Part shown: positions 1 through 5,711 of the stretch, piece after piece
Layout: each line of letters begins with the position of its first letter
Numbering within the stretch: the first letter of the stretch is position 1
DNA from: Bacteriovoracaceae bacterium
GTDB taxonomy: Bacteria > Bdellovibrionota > Bacteriovoracia > Bacteriovoracales > Bacteriovoracaceae
Length of the DNA stretch: 6,839 bases
Direction of reading: 5' to 3'
Assembly (NCBI GenBank): GCA_007116425.1
Contig: SKIL01000332.1
Coordinates: forward strand, 1-6,839
Notes under the pieces: model-generated
The model's input: only the letters and a program-made list of their open reading frames with translations
Told to the model about the DNA's origin: nothing
Databases searched by the model: none
Made by a program: the position numbers and the translations under genes

Positions 1-3000
1 GCGACCCGCCATTTTATCACCAGGCTGAAGTTTACGCTTAATTGCAACGTAAACAGTTACCTTCTTGATAACTCCAGGAGGAAGCTCGTCGCCTCTGTGC
101 AATTTAGCAATTTCGTCATTGGCCTTATTGCGAACACGGTTAATTCTATTTCTGATATCAGCAAAGTATTCTGAAAGTTCTTCTTCGAGAGCAGCCTCAA
201 GTGGGAGGTAACCAATGAGCTCAAAAGGAATCTTAGAAAGAACTTCCGCCGTAACTTCTGTTCCTTTGGCGAGTAGCTCTGTCGAGCCATCTTCAGAAAC
301 TAGCTTATCTGTAACCTTAACCCCTTTGAGCATCTTAGCGATTTTTAGAATAGATGAGGTTTGAATTGCTTTAATTTCAATTCTCTCATCTCTTCTGATC
401 AATTCACTTTCATACTCAATGATTTCTTTAGTTCTTGAGCAAGGCTCAACACCTTCACGGTTATAAACTCGAGCATCAATAACAGTTCCCTTCATGGATG
501 AAGGAGCTCTTAGAGATGTATCCTTAACGTCTCCGGCCTTATCACCGAAAATCGCCTTAAGAAGTTTTTCTTCCGGAGAGAGTTGAGTCTCACCCTTAGG
601 AGTAATTTTACCAACAAGAATATCGCCAGGTTTAATTGTAGCTCCTACTCGAATAATACCAGCCTCATCGAGATCTTTTAGCGCCTCTTCAGAAACGTTT
701 GGAATATCGCGAGTAATTTCTTCTTTCCCCAGCTTTGTATCGCGTGCCTCTACCTCATAACTCTCAATATGAACCGAGGTAAAAATATCATTGGCAAGAA
801 GTCTTTCACTAATAAGGATTGAATCCTCATAGTTATATCCACCCCATGGCATGAAAGCCACGAGTACGTTTTGCCCAACGGCCAAGTCACCGTTGTGAGT
901 ACCAGGACCATCTGCGATCACAGCTCCAGCTTTTACTCTGTCACCTTCTTTAACAAGTGCACGCTGGTTAGTGTTCGTATTTTGGTTAGTACGCTGGTAT
1001 TTGACGAGTCGATAAATATCAACTCCAGATTCACCTTCTTCAAATTTATCTCTTTGGATAACAATTCGATTTGAATCGACAAAGATAACTTTTCCGTCAG
1101 CATCTGCAGTTAAAACAGCCCCTGAATCTCTTGCAACAATTGACTCAACTCCTGTACCCACAATCGGTGCATCGGTTCTTAAAACAGGCACGGCCTGTCT
1201 CATCATGTTTGATCCCATCAAGGCACGGTTGGCATCATCGTGCTCCAGGAATGGAATCAAACTCGTTGCAATCGAAATCATCTGAGATGGAGAAACGTCC
1301 ATCAGGTCAACATCTTCAGCGTTTACAAGTGAAAATTCACCATATGCTCGCGCTGCAATTTGCTCACCGACAACTTTTCCGTTTTCAATATACTTATTCT
1401 CAATTTGAGCAATAACTTTTCCTTCTTCTTCAAAAGCTGAGAAGTATTTTGTTTCGCCCAAAGATCCGTCTTCATTCACAACTTGATATGGAGTCTCAAT
1501 AAATCCGTACTCTGAAACTCTTGCATAAGTTGCAAGGGAAGTGATCAAACCAATGTTTGGTCCTTCAGGAGTCTCAACTGGACACATTCTTCCGTAATGT
1601 GTGCTGTGAACGTCACGTACTTCAAAACCAGCTCTTTCTCTGGTTAAACCACCAGGTCCAAGGGCCGATAGTCGACGTTTGTGAGTAACTTCTGAAAGAG
1701 GGTTCGTTTGATCCATAAATTGTGACAACTGAGAAGATCCGAAGAATTCTTTTACTGCAGCTGCAACTGGTTTTTGGTTAACAAGATCGTATGGCATCAT
1801 CGTTTCAATTTCTTGAATCGCCATTCTCTCCTTAACCGCTCTTTCCATTCTTACAAGACCTACTCTAAATTGATTTTCGAGTAGCTCACCAACTGGACGA
1901 ACTCGACGATTACCGAGGTGATCAATATCATCAATTTTACCTTTACCGTTGTTTAGGTTTACGAGGTAGTCTACAGTCTTTATAATATCATCTCTAGTGA
2001 GAACAGTATTCTCTACAGGAACATCCATTCCAAACTTATAGTTGATCTTCATACGACCAACTTTAGAAAGGTCATATTTTTCTGGATCAAAGAAAAGACT
2101 TGTGAAAAGTTGTTCAGCAACATCTTCGGCCGGCGGCTCACCTGGACGTAGTCTTTCAAAAATCTTGATAAGAGCTTCTTCTTTTGTATCTGTTTTATCG
2201 AGAAGAAGTGTGTTTCTGATTTGGTCACCATAGTTAATCATGTCAATATAAAGACATTTTACTTCGTTCACTCCGGCCGTCATCAAATCTTGAATCTTAG
2301 ATTCACTTAAGGCCTCGTTAGCGATGCAAAGAACCTCGCCCGTTTTTTCATCAAAAATGTCTTCGGCAGAAACTTTTCCTACAATTTCTTCCAGGCTAGC
2401 TTCTAGCTCCGTTACTCCAGCTTCGTTCATTTTACGAACAGATGCTTTAGTAAACTTTTTACCTTTTCTAACTATCGGTTTCGCTGACTTTGGATCTAAA
2501 ATGTCATGTGTAGCTCTTGTTCCAATCAGAAGGTTTAAGTCTAGCTTACGCTTATAACTTCCATCTTTTGCAAGAGTTATCGTTTCCATTTTATAGAATA
2601 GATCTAAAAGCTCAGTAGTATTAAAGCCCATGGCCTTAAGTACAACTGTCGCATGGAGCTTTCTCTTTCTATCAATACGGGCATAAAGGATATTTTTGTG
2701 ATCAAACTCAAAGTCTAACCAAGAACCTCTGTGAGGAATAATTCGTGCCGAATAGAGAAGCTTTCCACTTGAGTGCTTCTTACCATTGTCGTGCTCAAAA
2801 ATAATTCCAGGCGAACGGTGCAGCTGAGAAACAATAACTCGCTCTGTTCCGTTGTAAACAAATGATCCATTCGATGCCATGAGTGGAATATTACCAAGGT
2901 AAACTTCCTGTTCCTTGATCGATGAAACAGTTCTTTGTTCTTCGCCATCTTTATCGACGTTCACCTCATAAAAAACGAGGCGAACAACGACTTTTAAAGG

Positions 3001-3294
3001 CGCTTCAAAAGAGAGTCCTCTTTGGCGACACTCTTTAACCGTATATTTAGGCTCCTCGAGTGTATAGCTTACAAACTCAAGAGAGACAGTTTTGTTAAAA
3101 TCATGAATTGGGAAAACCGAGTTAAAAACGGCCTGCAAACCAATATTTTCTCTTTTTGCCGGAGGGATATCCCTTTGGAGAAATTCCTCATAGGAGCGGG
3201 TTTGAAGTCTCATCAATGGGGGGGTATCTAGAACTCTCGGCGCAGTTGAGAAATTCTTACGATACCATTCGTTAGGCGAAAAAACCTGTGTCAT
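1..3294 (-). CDS. rpoB: RNA polymerase beta subunit, 3' end cut by window edge
   Basis: RpoB forms one half of the RNA polymerase active-site cleft with RpoC. The frame is open for 1098 codons from the ATG at 3294 to base 1, beginning MTQVFSPNEW and breaking off at GDKMAGR, so roughly 280-300 residues (rest of the catalytic lysine region, RpoC-binding C-terminus) lie outside. Visible landmarks: NGTERVIVSQLHRSPG near 148-163; a betai4-like insert near 225-350; the rifampicin-pocket block at 519-549; the acidic pair E823-D824 in YNYEDSILISE; the GETQL-SPEEKLLKAIFG block; a betai9-like insert near 950-1070. Pocket residues Q525, D528, S534, H538, R541, S543 and L545 (E. coli 513, 516, 522, 526, 529, 531, 533) are all the wild-type, rifampicin-sensitive kind. 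AGGAG lies six bases before the ATG. It is last in the cluster and follows a hairpin attenuator; rpoC is expected downstream. Identification is certain. Confidence 0.98.
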   Translation of the reverse strand, partial: MTQVFSPNEWYRKNFSTAPRVLDTPPLMRLQTRSYEEFLQRDIPPAKRENIGLQAVFNSVFPIHDFNKTVSLEFVSYTLEEPKYTVKECRQRGLSFEAPLKVVVRLVFYEVNVDKDGEEQRTVSSIKEQEVYLGNIPLMASNGSFVYNGTERVIVSQLHRSPGIIFEHDNGKKHSSGKLLYSARIIPHRGSWLDFEFDHKNILYARIDRKRKLHATVVLKAMGFNTTELLDLFYKMETITLAKDGSYKRKLDLNLLIGTRATHDILDPKSAKPIVRKGKKFTKASVRKMNEAGVTELEASLEEIVGKVSAEDIFDEKTGEVLCIANEALSESKIQDLMTAGVNEVKCLYIDMINYGDQIRNTLLLDKTDTKEEALIKIFERLRPGEPPAEDVAEQLFTSLFFDPEKYDLSKVGRMKINYKFGMDVPVENTVLTRDDIIKTVDYLVNLNNGKGKIDDIDHLGNRRVRPVGELLENQFRVGLVRMERAVKERMAIQEIETMMPYDLVNQKPVAAAVKEFFGSSQLSQFMDQTNPLSEVTHKRRLSALGPGGLTRERAGFEVRDVHSTHYGRMCPVETPEGPNIGLITSLATYARVSEYGFIETPYQVVNEDGSLGETKYFSAFEEEGKVIAQIENKYIENGKVVGEQIAARAYGEFSLVNAEDVDLMDVSPSQMISIATSLIPFLEHDDANRALMGSNMMRQAVPVLRTDAPIVGTGVESIVARDSGAVLTADADGKVIFVDSNRIVIQRDKFEEGESGVDIYRLVKYQRTNQNTNTNQRALVKEGDRVKAGAVIADGPGTHNGDLAVGQNVLVAFMPWGGYNYEDSILISERLLANDIFTSVHIESYEVEARDTKLGKEEITRDIPNVSEEALKDLDEAGIIRVGATIKPGDILVGKITPKGETQLSPEEKLLKAIFGDKAGDVKDTSLRAPSSMKGTVIDARVYNREGVEPCSRTKEIIEYESELIRRDERIEIKAIQTSSILKIAKMLKGVKVTDKLVSEDGSTELLAKGTEVTAEVLSKIPFELIGYLPLEAALEEELSEYFADIRNRINRVRNKANDEIAKLHRGDELPPGVIKKVTVYVAIKRKLQPGDKMAGR

Positions 3295-3300
3295 TTTGGT

Positions 3301-3305
3301 CTCCT
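3301..3305 (-). promoter_or_regulatory. rpoB ribosome binding site
   Basis: The mRNA reads AGGAG, then six bases (ACCAAA), then the rpoB ATG. The spacing is ideal and no competing in-frame start with a better site is seen. A small 4-bp stem with a four-base loop (AGCG/CGCT, 3306-3317) sits directly upstream. Confidence 0.85.
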
Positions 3306-3318
3306 AGCGACGGCGCTT

Positions 3319-3336
3319 CTCCGATTTATTTCGGAG
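3319..3336 (-). other. Small stem-loop in the rpoB leader
   Basis: In the mRNA, CTCCGA pairs with TCGGAG across a six-base loop (AATAAA), a perfect 6-bp stem. It has no U-tract, so it is not a terminator. It lies between the strong attenuator hairpin and the rpoB ribosome binding site. It could be an mRNA processing or stability element. In E. coli the same intergenic region holds an RNase III site, but this stem is much too short to be a typical RNase III target on its own. Confidence 0.4.
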
Positions 3337-3346
3337 GATTATTCTT

Positions 3347-3388
3347 CAAAATACAAAAGGGTGTGAAGGAGACTGGCTCCCTCACACC
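3347..3388 (-). terminator. Hairpin plus U-rich tail between rplL and rpoB: probable attenuator
   Basis: In the mRNA a 12-base arm (3388-3377, GGTGTGAGGGAG) pairs with a second arm (3371-3360, CTCCTTCACACC) across a five-base loop, CCAGT. All 12 positions pair, one of them a G-U wobble. The stem is followed by CTTTTGTATTTT, which gives a typical but interrupted U-tract. It begins about 30 bases after the rplL stop. Since rpoB is essential and no obvious promoter follows, partial termination is the reasonable reading. The E. coli cluster is known to have an attenuator at this same place that lowers rpoBC transcription relative to the ribosomal genes. RNase III cleavage of the stem is an alternative or added role. 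Confidence 0.8.
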
Positions 3389-3417
3389 TTCAAAATTGTG
3401 CTAACTTAAAATCAAAA

Positions 3418-3786
3418 TTACTTAAGCTCAACCTTAGCCCCAGCAGCTTCAAGCTTTTTCTTGAGCTCTTCAGCTTCGGCCTTCTCAACACCTTCTTTAA
3501 CGGTTTTAGGTGCACCTTCAACCATTTCCTTAGCCTCTTTAAGACCAAGACCAGTGATAGCTCTAACTTCTTTAATAACATTGATTTTCTTTGCTCCAGC
3601 ATCAGCAAGAACAACGTCAAATTCTGTTTGCTCTTCAGCAGCTGCAGCAGCAGGTCCACCAGCAACAGCAACAGGAGCAGCTGATACACCAAACTTCTCC
3701 TCAAGCTCTTTAACAAGTCCTGCCATCTCAAGTACTGACATATTAGAGATGTGTTCCATTAATTGTTCATTTGTAATATTGCTCAT
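3418..3786 (-). CDS. rplL: 50S ribosomal protein L7/L12
   Basis: This is the multicopy stalk protein of the large subunit. Its dimers attach to L10 and recruit translation GTPases such as EF-Tu and EF-G. The 122-residue length is standard. Residues 1-33 form the helical dimerisation domain that binds L10 (NEQLMEHISNMSVLEMAGLVK). Residues 34-52 are the flexible Ala/Gly/Pro hinge. Residues 53-122 are the globular C-terminal domain with the factor-binding segment KKINVIKEVRAITGLGLKEA at 66-85. The ATG at 3786 has TAAGGAG seven bases upstream. It lies 42 bases after rplJ, the usual partner order, and an attenuator hairpin follows it. The alanine-rich hinge creates long spurious open frames on both strands, which I did not annotate. 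Confidence 0.98.
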   Translation of the reverse strand: MSNITNEQLMEHISNMSVLEMAGLVKELEEKFGVSAAPVAVAGGPAAAAAEEQTEFDVVLADAGAKKINVIKEVRAITGLGLKEAKEMVEGAPKTVKEGVEKAEAEELKKKLEAAGAKVELK

Positions 3787-3793
3787 TTTAATT

Positions 3794-3800
3794 CTCCTTA
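3794..3800 (-). promoter_or_regulatory. rplL ribosome binding site
   Basis: The mRNA has TAAGGAG seven bases before the rplL ATG, a strong independent site. This fits the need to make several L7/L12 copies per L10. The rest of the 42-base rplJ-rplL gap is AT-rich with no clear hairpin. Confidence 0.8.
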
Positions 3801-3828
3801 AACTTTTTAATTGCGTTAAATCGCCAAA

Positions 3829-4368
3829 TTACTCTTCAGTTGTTTCTTCAGTTGCAGCTTCCGCAGGAGCAGCAGTTTCACCGCTTTCTTTTTGCTCCTT
3901 AATAGCGTGAAGTACTCTTGCGAATGCCGATACAGGTGCTTGAAATGTTGCAAGTAATGTTCCAAGCATTTCTTCGCGTGATGGTAGATCCGCTAACTCA
4001 TTAATCTGAGCAACCGTAATCTCCTCACCTGTTAGCATACCGCCTTTAAACTCGATAACCTCAAAATCTTTCGCAGCTTTCTTCAAGACTTTCGCCACTG
4101 ATGGCGCATCTTCAAAAGCAAATGCGAGAGCATGAGGGCCTTTCAAGCTGTCAAAGCACTTCTCAAACGCTGTTCCTTCAGCCGCTCTTTTGAGAAGAGT
4201 GTTTCTGGCCACAACGACCTTTCCCTTAGAGTCACGCACCTGCTTTCTAATCGCAACCGAGTCATTGGAAGGAATTCCAATCAGGTTGGTTATAAAGACG
4301 GCACGAGCATCTGCGATGTCTTTCCTTAGACCATCTACGAGGGCTTCTTTCTCGGCTCTTTTTAACAT
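3829..4368 (-). CDS. rplJ: 50S ribosomal protein L10
   Basis: L10 anchors the L7/L12 dimers to 23S rRNA next to L11 and forms the base of the ribosomal stalk. The 179-residue protein shows the family pattern: MLKRAEKEALVDGL start, GLRKDIADARAVFITNLIGI (13-32), the VVVARNTLLKRA block near 51-62, KGPHALAF near 76-83, FKGGML near 107-112, and the C-terminal helix ending FARVLHAIKEQK near 149-160 that carries the L7/L12 binding surface. Residues 161-179 are an Ala/Thr/Glu tail (about six glutamates, no lysine or arginine) that makes it longer than the 165-residue E. coli protein. The ATG at 4368 is supported by a very strong AGGAGG site. A structured 91-base leader upstream suggests that L10, or L10 with L12, represses its own translation, as known in E. 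coli. rplL follows. Confidence 0.97.
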   Translation of the reverse strand: MLKRAEKEALVDGLRKDIADARAVFITNLIGIPSNDSVAIRKQVRDSKGKVVVARNTLLKRAAEGTAFEKCFDSLKGPHALAFAFEDAPSVAKVLKKAAKDFEVIEFKGGMLTGEEITVAQINELADLPSREEMLGTLLATFQAPVSAFARVLHAIKEQKESGETAAPAEAATEETTEE

Positions 4369-4459
4369 AGCTCCTCCTCTGGTTTAGGAGGTTGGTTTCC
4401 GGTAGGATTTATAGAGTGTATCGCTGCACTCAACCGACCTTCTTCAACCTCGTCATTAA
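4369..4459 (-). promoter_or_regulatory. Structured rplJ leader, candidate L10 autoregulatory element
   Basis: In the mRNA an outer stem GAGGTTG (4451-4445) pairs with CAACCTC (4394-4388), 7 bp. Inside lies a purine-rich asymmetric loop (AAGAA facing GGAAAC). A second stem follows (GGTCGG, 4439-4434, with CCTACC, 4406-4401, one C-U mismatch), then an apical stem GAGTG/CACTC (4431-4427 with 4418-4414). Stacked helices split by an asymmetric purine loop upstream of rplJ match the general plan of L10 leader RNAs, whose L10 site is kink-turn-like. The 3' part, CCTCCT (4391-4386), is also an exact complement of the rplJ ribosome binding site, so a competing hairpin can form. Pairings were worked out by hand, with no alignment or folding energy behind them. 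Confidence 0.65.
4373..4378 (-). promoter_or_regulatory. rplJ ribosome binding site, can be masked by the leader
   Basis: The mRNA has AGGAGG within AGAGGAGGAGCT, ending four bases before the rplJ ATG, the strongest such site in the window. CCTCCT at 4391-4386 can pair with all six bases across a seven-base loop (AAACCAG), which would block ribosome entry. That arm shares four bases with the outer stem of the upstream element, so the two structures exclude each other. Confidence 0.8.
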
Positions 4460-5164
4460 TTATTTAACGCTTTGGAATGCTTCCAAAGTATCAATTTTTA
4501 CACCTGGACCCATCGTTGTACTAATTGTTAACGATTTTAAGTAAGTCCCTTTAGCACTCGCTGGCTTCGCTTTTACAATTGCTGTAACAACTGCATTGAA
4601 GTTTTCACGAATCTTATTTTCTTCGAACGATTTCTTTCCAATTGGAACGTGAATAACACCATTCTTATCTGTTCGGTACTCAACCTTACCAGCTTTTTGC
4701 TCAGCAACTGCTTTCGCAACATCTGGAGTCACAGTTCCAAGCTTTGGGTTAGGCATAAGCCCTCTTGGCCCAAGAATTCGACCGATACGACCAATTTTTC
4801 CCATCATCTCAGGACTGGCGATAACACGATCAAATTCGAGCCATCCACCAGCAATCTTCGTGACGATATCATCACTTCCAACATAATCAGCACCAGCTTC
4901 TTCAGCTTTTTTGATATTTTCACCAGATGTAATTACACAAATTTTGACATCTTTACCTGTACCAGCTGGCAATGCAAGTGCTCCACGAATCATCTGGTCA
5001 GCATGTCTTGGGTCAACACCAAGTCTAAATGCAAGCTCAACAGTCTCATCAAACTTTGCAAAAGCAACTTCCTTACTTAACTTGATAGCATCATCGATTG
5101 TGTAGTTTTTATTTGTTTCAACTTTTGAAACGGCCTCTAAATATCTTTTTGATTTCTTTTTCAT
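4460..5164 (-). CDS. rplA: 50S ribosomal protein L1
   Basis: L1 forms the mobile stalk beside the E site and helps move deacylated tRNA out. It is also the usual translational repressor of the L11-L1 operon. The 234 residues equal the E. coli length. Domain I is split (about 1-65 and 160-234) around domain II (about 66-159). Visible landmarks are SKRYLEAVSKV at 5-15, the RNA-contacting region ELAFRLGVDPRHADQMIRG (43-61), the signature ILGPRGLMPNPKLGTVTPDV (130-149), and the C-terminal TTMGPGVKID (216-225), which belongs to the conserved RNA-binding face. The ATG at 5164 follows GAGAGGTAGG, whose nearer AGG sits about five bases away. rplK lies 46 bases upstream, and the L10 leader follows the stop codon directly. 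Confidence 0.98.
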   Translation of the reverse strand: MKKKSKRYLEAVSKVETNKNYTIDDAIKLSKEVAFAKFDETVELAFRLGVDPRHADQMIRGALALPAGTGKDVKICVITSGENIKKAEEAGADYVGSDDIVTKIAGGWLEFDRVIASPEMMGKIGRIGRILGPRGLMPNPKLGTVTPDVAKAVAEQKAGKVEYRTDKNGVIHVPIGKKSFEENKIRENFNAVVTAIVKAKPASAKGTYLKSLTISTTMGPGVKIDTLEAFQSVK

Positions 5165-5188
5165 TTTTACCTACCTCTCGGTTCAAAC

Positions 5189-5202
5189 GACTTTTTAAAG
5201 TC
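5189..5202 (-). repeat. Short inverted repeat in the rplK-rplA gap
   Basis: In the mRNA GACTTT and AAAGTC flank two bases (14 bases in all), realistically a 5-bp stem with a four-base loop. It is weak, has no U-tract and ends about 24 bases before the rplA start. No function is assigned; it could be chance in AT-rich DNA. Confidence 0.3.
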
Positions 5203-5210
5203 TCCCGTGA

Positions 5211-5636
5211 TTAATAATCTAACTTAAGTCCCATTGAACGAATTGAACCTTCGACTGTTCTTCTTCCGGCCTCTAATGAACCTGCCGTAAGGTCTGGTTT
5301 CTTGGCCTCAACAATCTCATCCACAATGTTCTGAGCAACTGTCCCAGCAACTTCGTGCCCTGGCTTGTTTGCTCCAGACTTAAGCTTCAATTTTTGCTTG
5401 AGAAGGTAAGAAGCTGGTGGTGTTTTTGTTACAAAAGAAAACGATCTATCTGAATAAACAGTAATAATCGTCGGCAAGATAACTCCTGCATCCTTCTGTG
5501 TTTTTGCGTTGAAGGCCTTGCAAAATTCCATAATGTTCACACCCTTCTGACCAAGTGCTGGTCCGATTGGAGGTGATGGATTGGCCTTCCCACCCTGAAT
5601 CTGTAATTTGATAAAACCTGTAACTTTCTTCGCCAT
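5211..5636 (-). CDS. rplK: 50S ribosomal protein L11
   Basis: L11 binds the GTPase-associated region of 23S rRNA at the stalk base and takes part in factor binding and in RelA-type stringent sensing. The protein has 141 residues, one short of E. coli. The N-terminal domain (about 1-70) has MAKKVTGFIKLQIQGGKANP, then SPPIGPALGQKGVNIMEFCK, whose prolines P22, P23 and P26 lie in the region contacted by thiostrepton. The linker KTPPASYLL (71-79) leads to the RNA-binding C-terminal domain, which ends RRTVEGSIRSMGLKLDY. The motif usually read as GTARSMG is GSIRSMG here, a modest divergence. The ATG at 5636 has GGGAG six bases upstream. nusG precedes it and rplA follows, the standard order. In E. 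coli a new promoter for rplKAJL lies in the upstream gap; I could not find a convincing one here. Confidence 0.98.
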   Translation of the reverse strand: MAKKVTGFIKLQIQGGKANPSPPIGPALGQKGVNIMEFCKAFNAKTQKDAGVILPTIITVYSDRSFSFVTKTPPASYLLKQKLKLKSGANKPGHEVAGTVAQNIVDEIVEAKKPDLTAGSLEAGRRTVEGSIRSMGLKLDY

Positions 5637-5642
5637 AATCTA

Positions 5643-5647
5643 CTCCC
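5643..5647 (-). promoter_or_regulatory. rplK ribosome binding site
   Basis: The mRNA has GGGAG, six bases (TAGATT), then the rplK ATG. It starts two bases after the small leader stem-loop at 5650-5669, close enough for protein or structure on that stem to affect ribosome loading. Confidence 0.75.
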
Positions 5648-5649
5648 GC

Positions 5650-5669
5650 GATAGCTATAAACAGCAATC
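5650..5669 (-). promoter_or_regulatory. Stem-loop just upstream of the rplK ribosome binding site
   Basis: In the mRNA GATTGCT pairs with AGCTATC across a six-base loop (GTTTAT), six pairs with one central T-T mismatch. It sits immediately before GGGAG. L1 is known to repress the L11-L1 mRNA by binding a structured site near the start of rplK in many bacteria, so this is the natural place to look for that site. I cannot confirm the specific L1 recognition loop here, so the link is inference. Confidence 0.35.
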
Positions 5670-5672
5670 TCC

Positions 5673-5711
5673 CAACAATAAAAATAAAAGAAAAAGCTAA
5701 GAGACTTTTTC
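5673..5711 (-). terminator. AT-rich hairpin plus U-tract at the nusG stop, possible weak terminator
   Basis: In the mRNA GAAAAAG (5711-5705) pairs perfectly with CTTTTTC (5696-5690) across an eight-base loop that contains the nusG TAG stop. It is followed at once by a long T-rich run (TTTTATTTTTATTGTTG). The layout is that of an intrinsic terminator, but five of seven pairs are A-U, so termination would be weak. In E. coli secE-nusG and rplKAJL form adjacent transcription units, so a partial stop here would make sense. A ribosome finishing nusG would cover the stem and could prevent it from forming. Confidence 0.4.

Noticed and set aside
871..2557. Several 60-94 codon open frames opposite rpoB
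   Set aside because: All lie inside the continuous rpoB reading frame and resemble no known protein.
3600..3672. GCA/GCT-rich repetitive stretch
   Set aside because: It encodes the normal Ala/Gly/Pro hinge of L7/L12 and is not an independent repeat element.
3390..3731. 113-codon minus-strand open frame overlapping rplL in another frame
   Set aside because: It is a leucine/lysine-rich frame-shifted reading of rplL and runs into the attenuator region. The in-frame L7/L12 protein is unmistakable.
3461..3910. 149-codon plus-strand open frame opposite rplL and the end of rplJ
   Set aside because: It is an antisense shadow of two certain ribosomal protein genes, produced by alanine-rich GCA/GCT codons. 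It has no ribosome binding site and spans the rplJ-rplL gap without logic.
4401..4436. Promoter-like TTGAGT and TATAAA in the rplJ leader
   Set aside because: The spacer is only 14 bases and both boxes fall in the leader stem region, so it is not credible as a sigma-70-type promoter.
4649..5080. 143-codon plus-strand open frame opposite rplA
   Set aside because: Antisense to L1 with no recognisable domain; codon pattern explained by the L1 gene.
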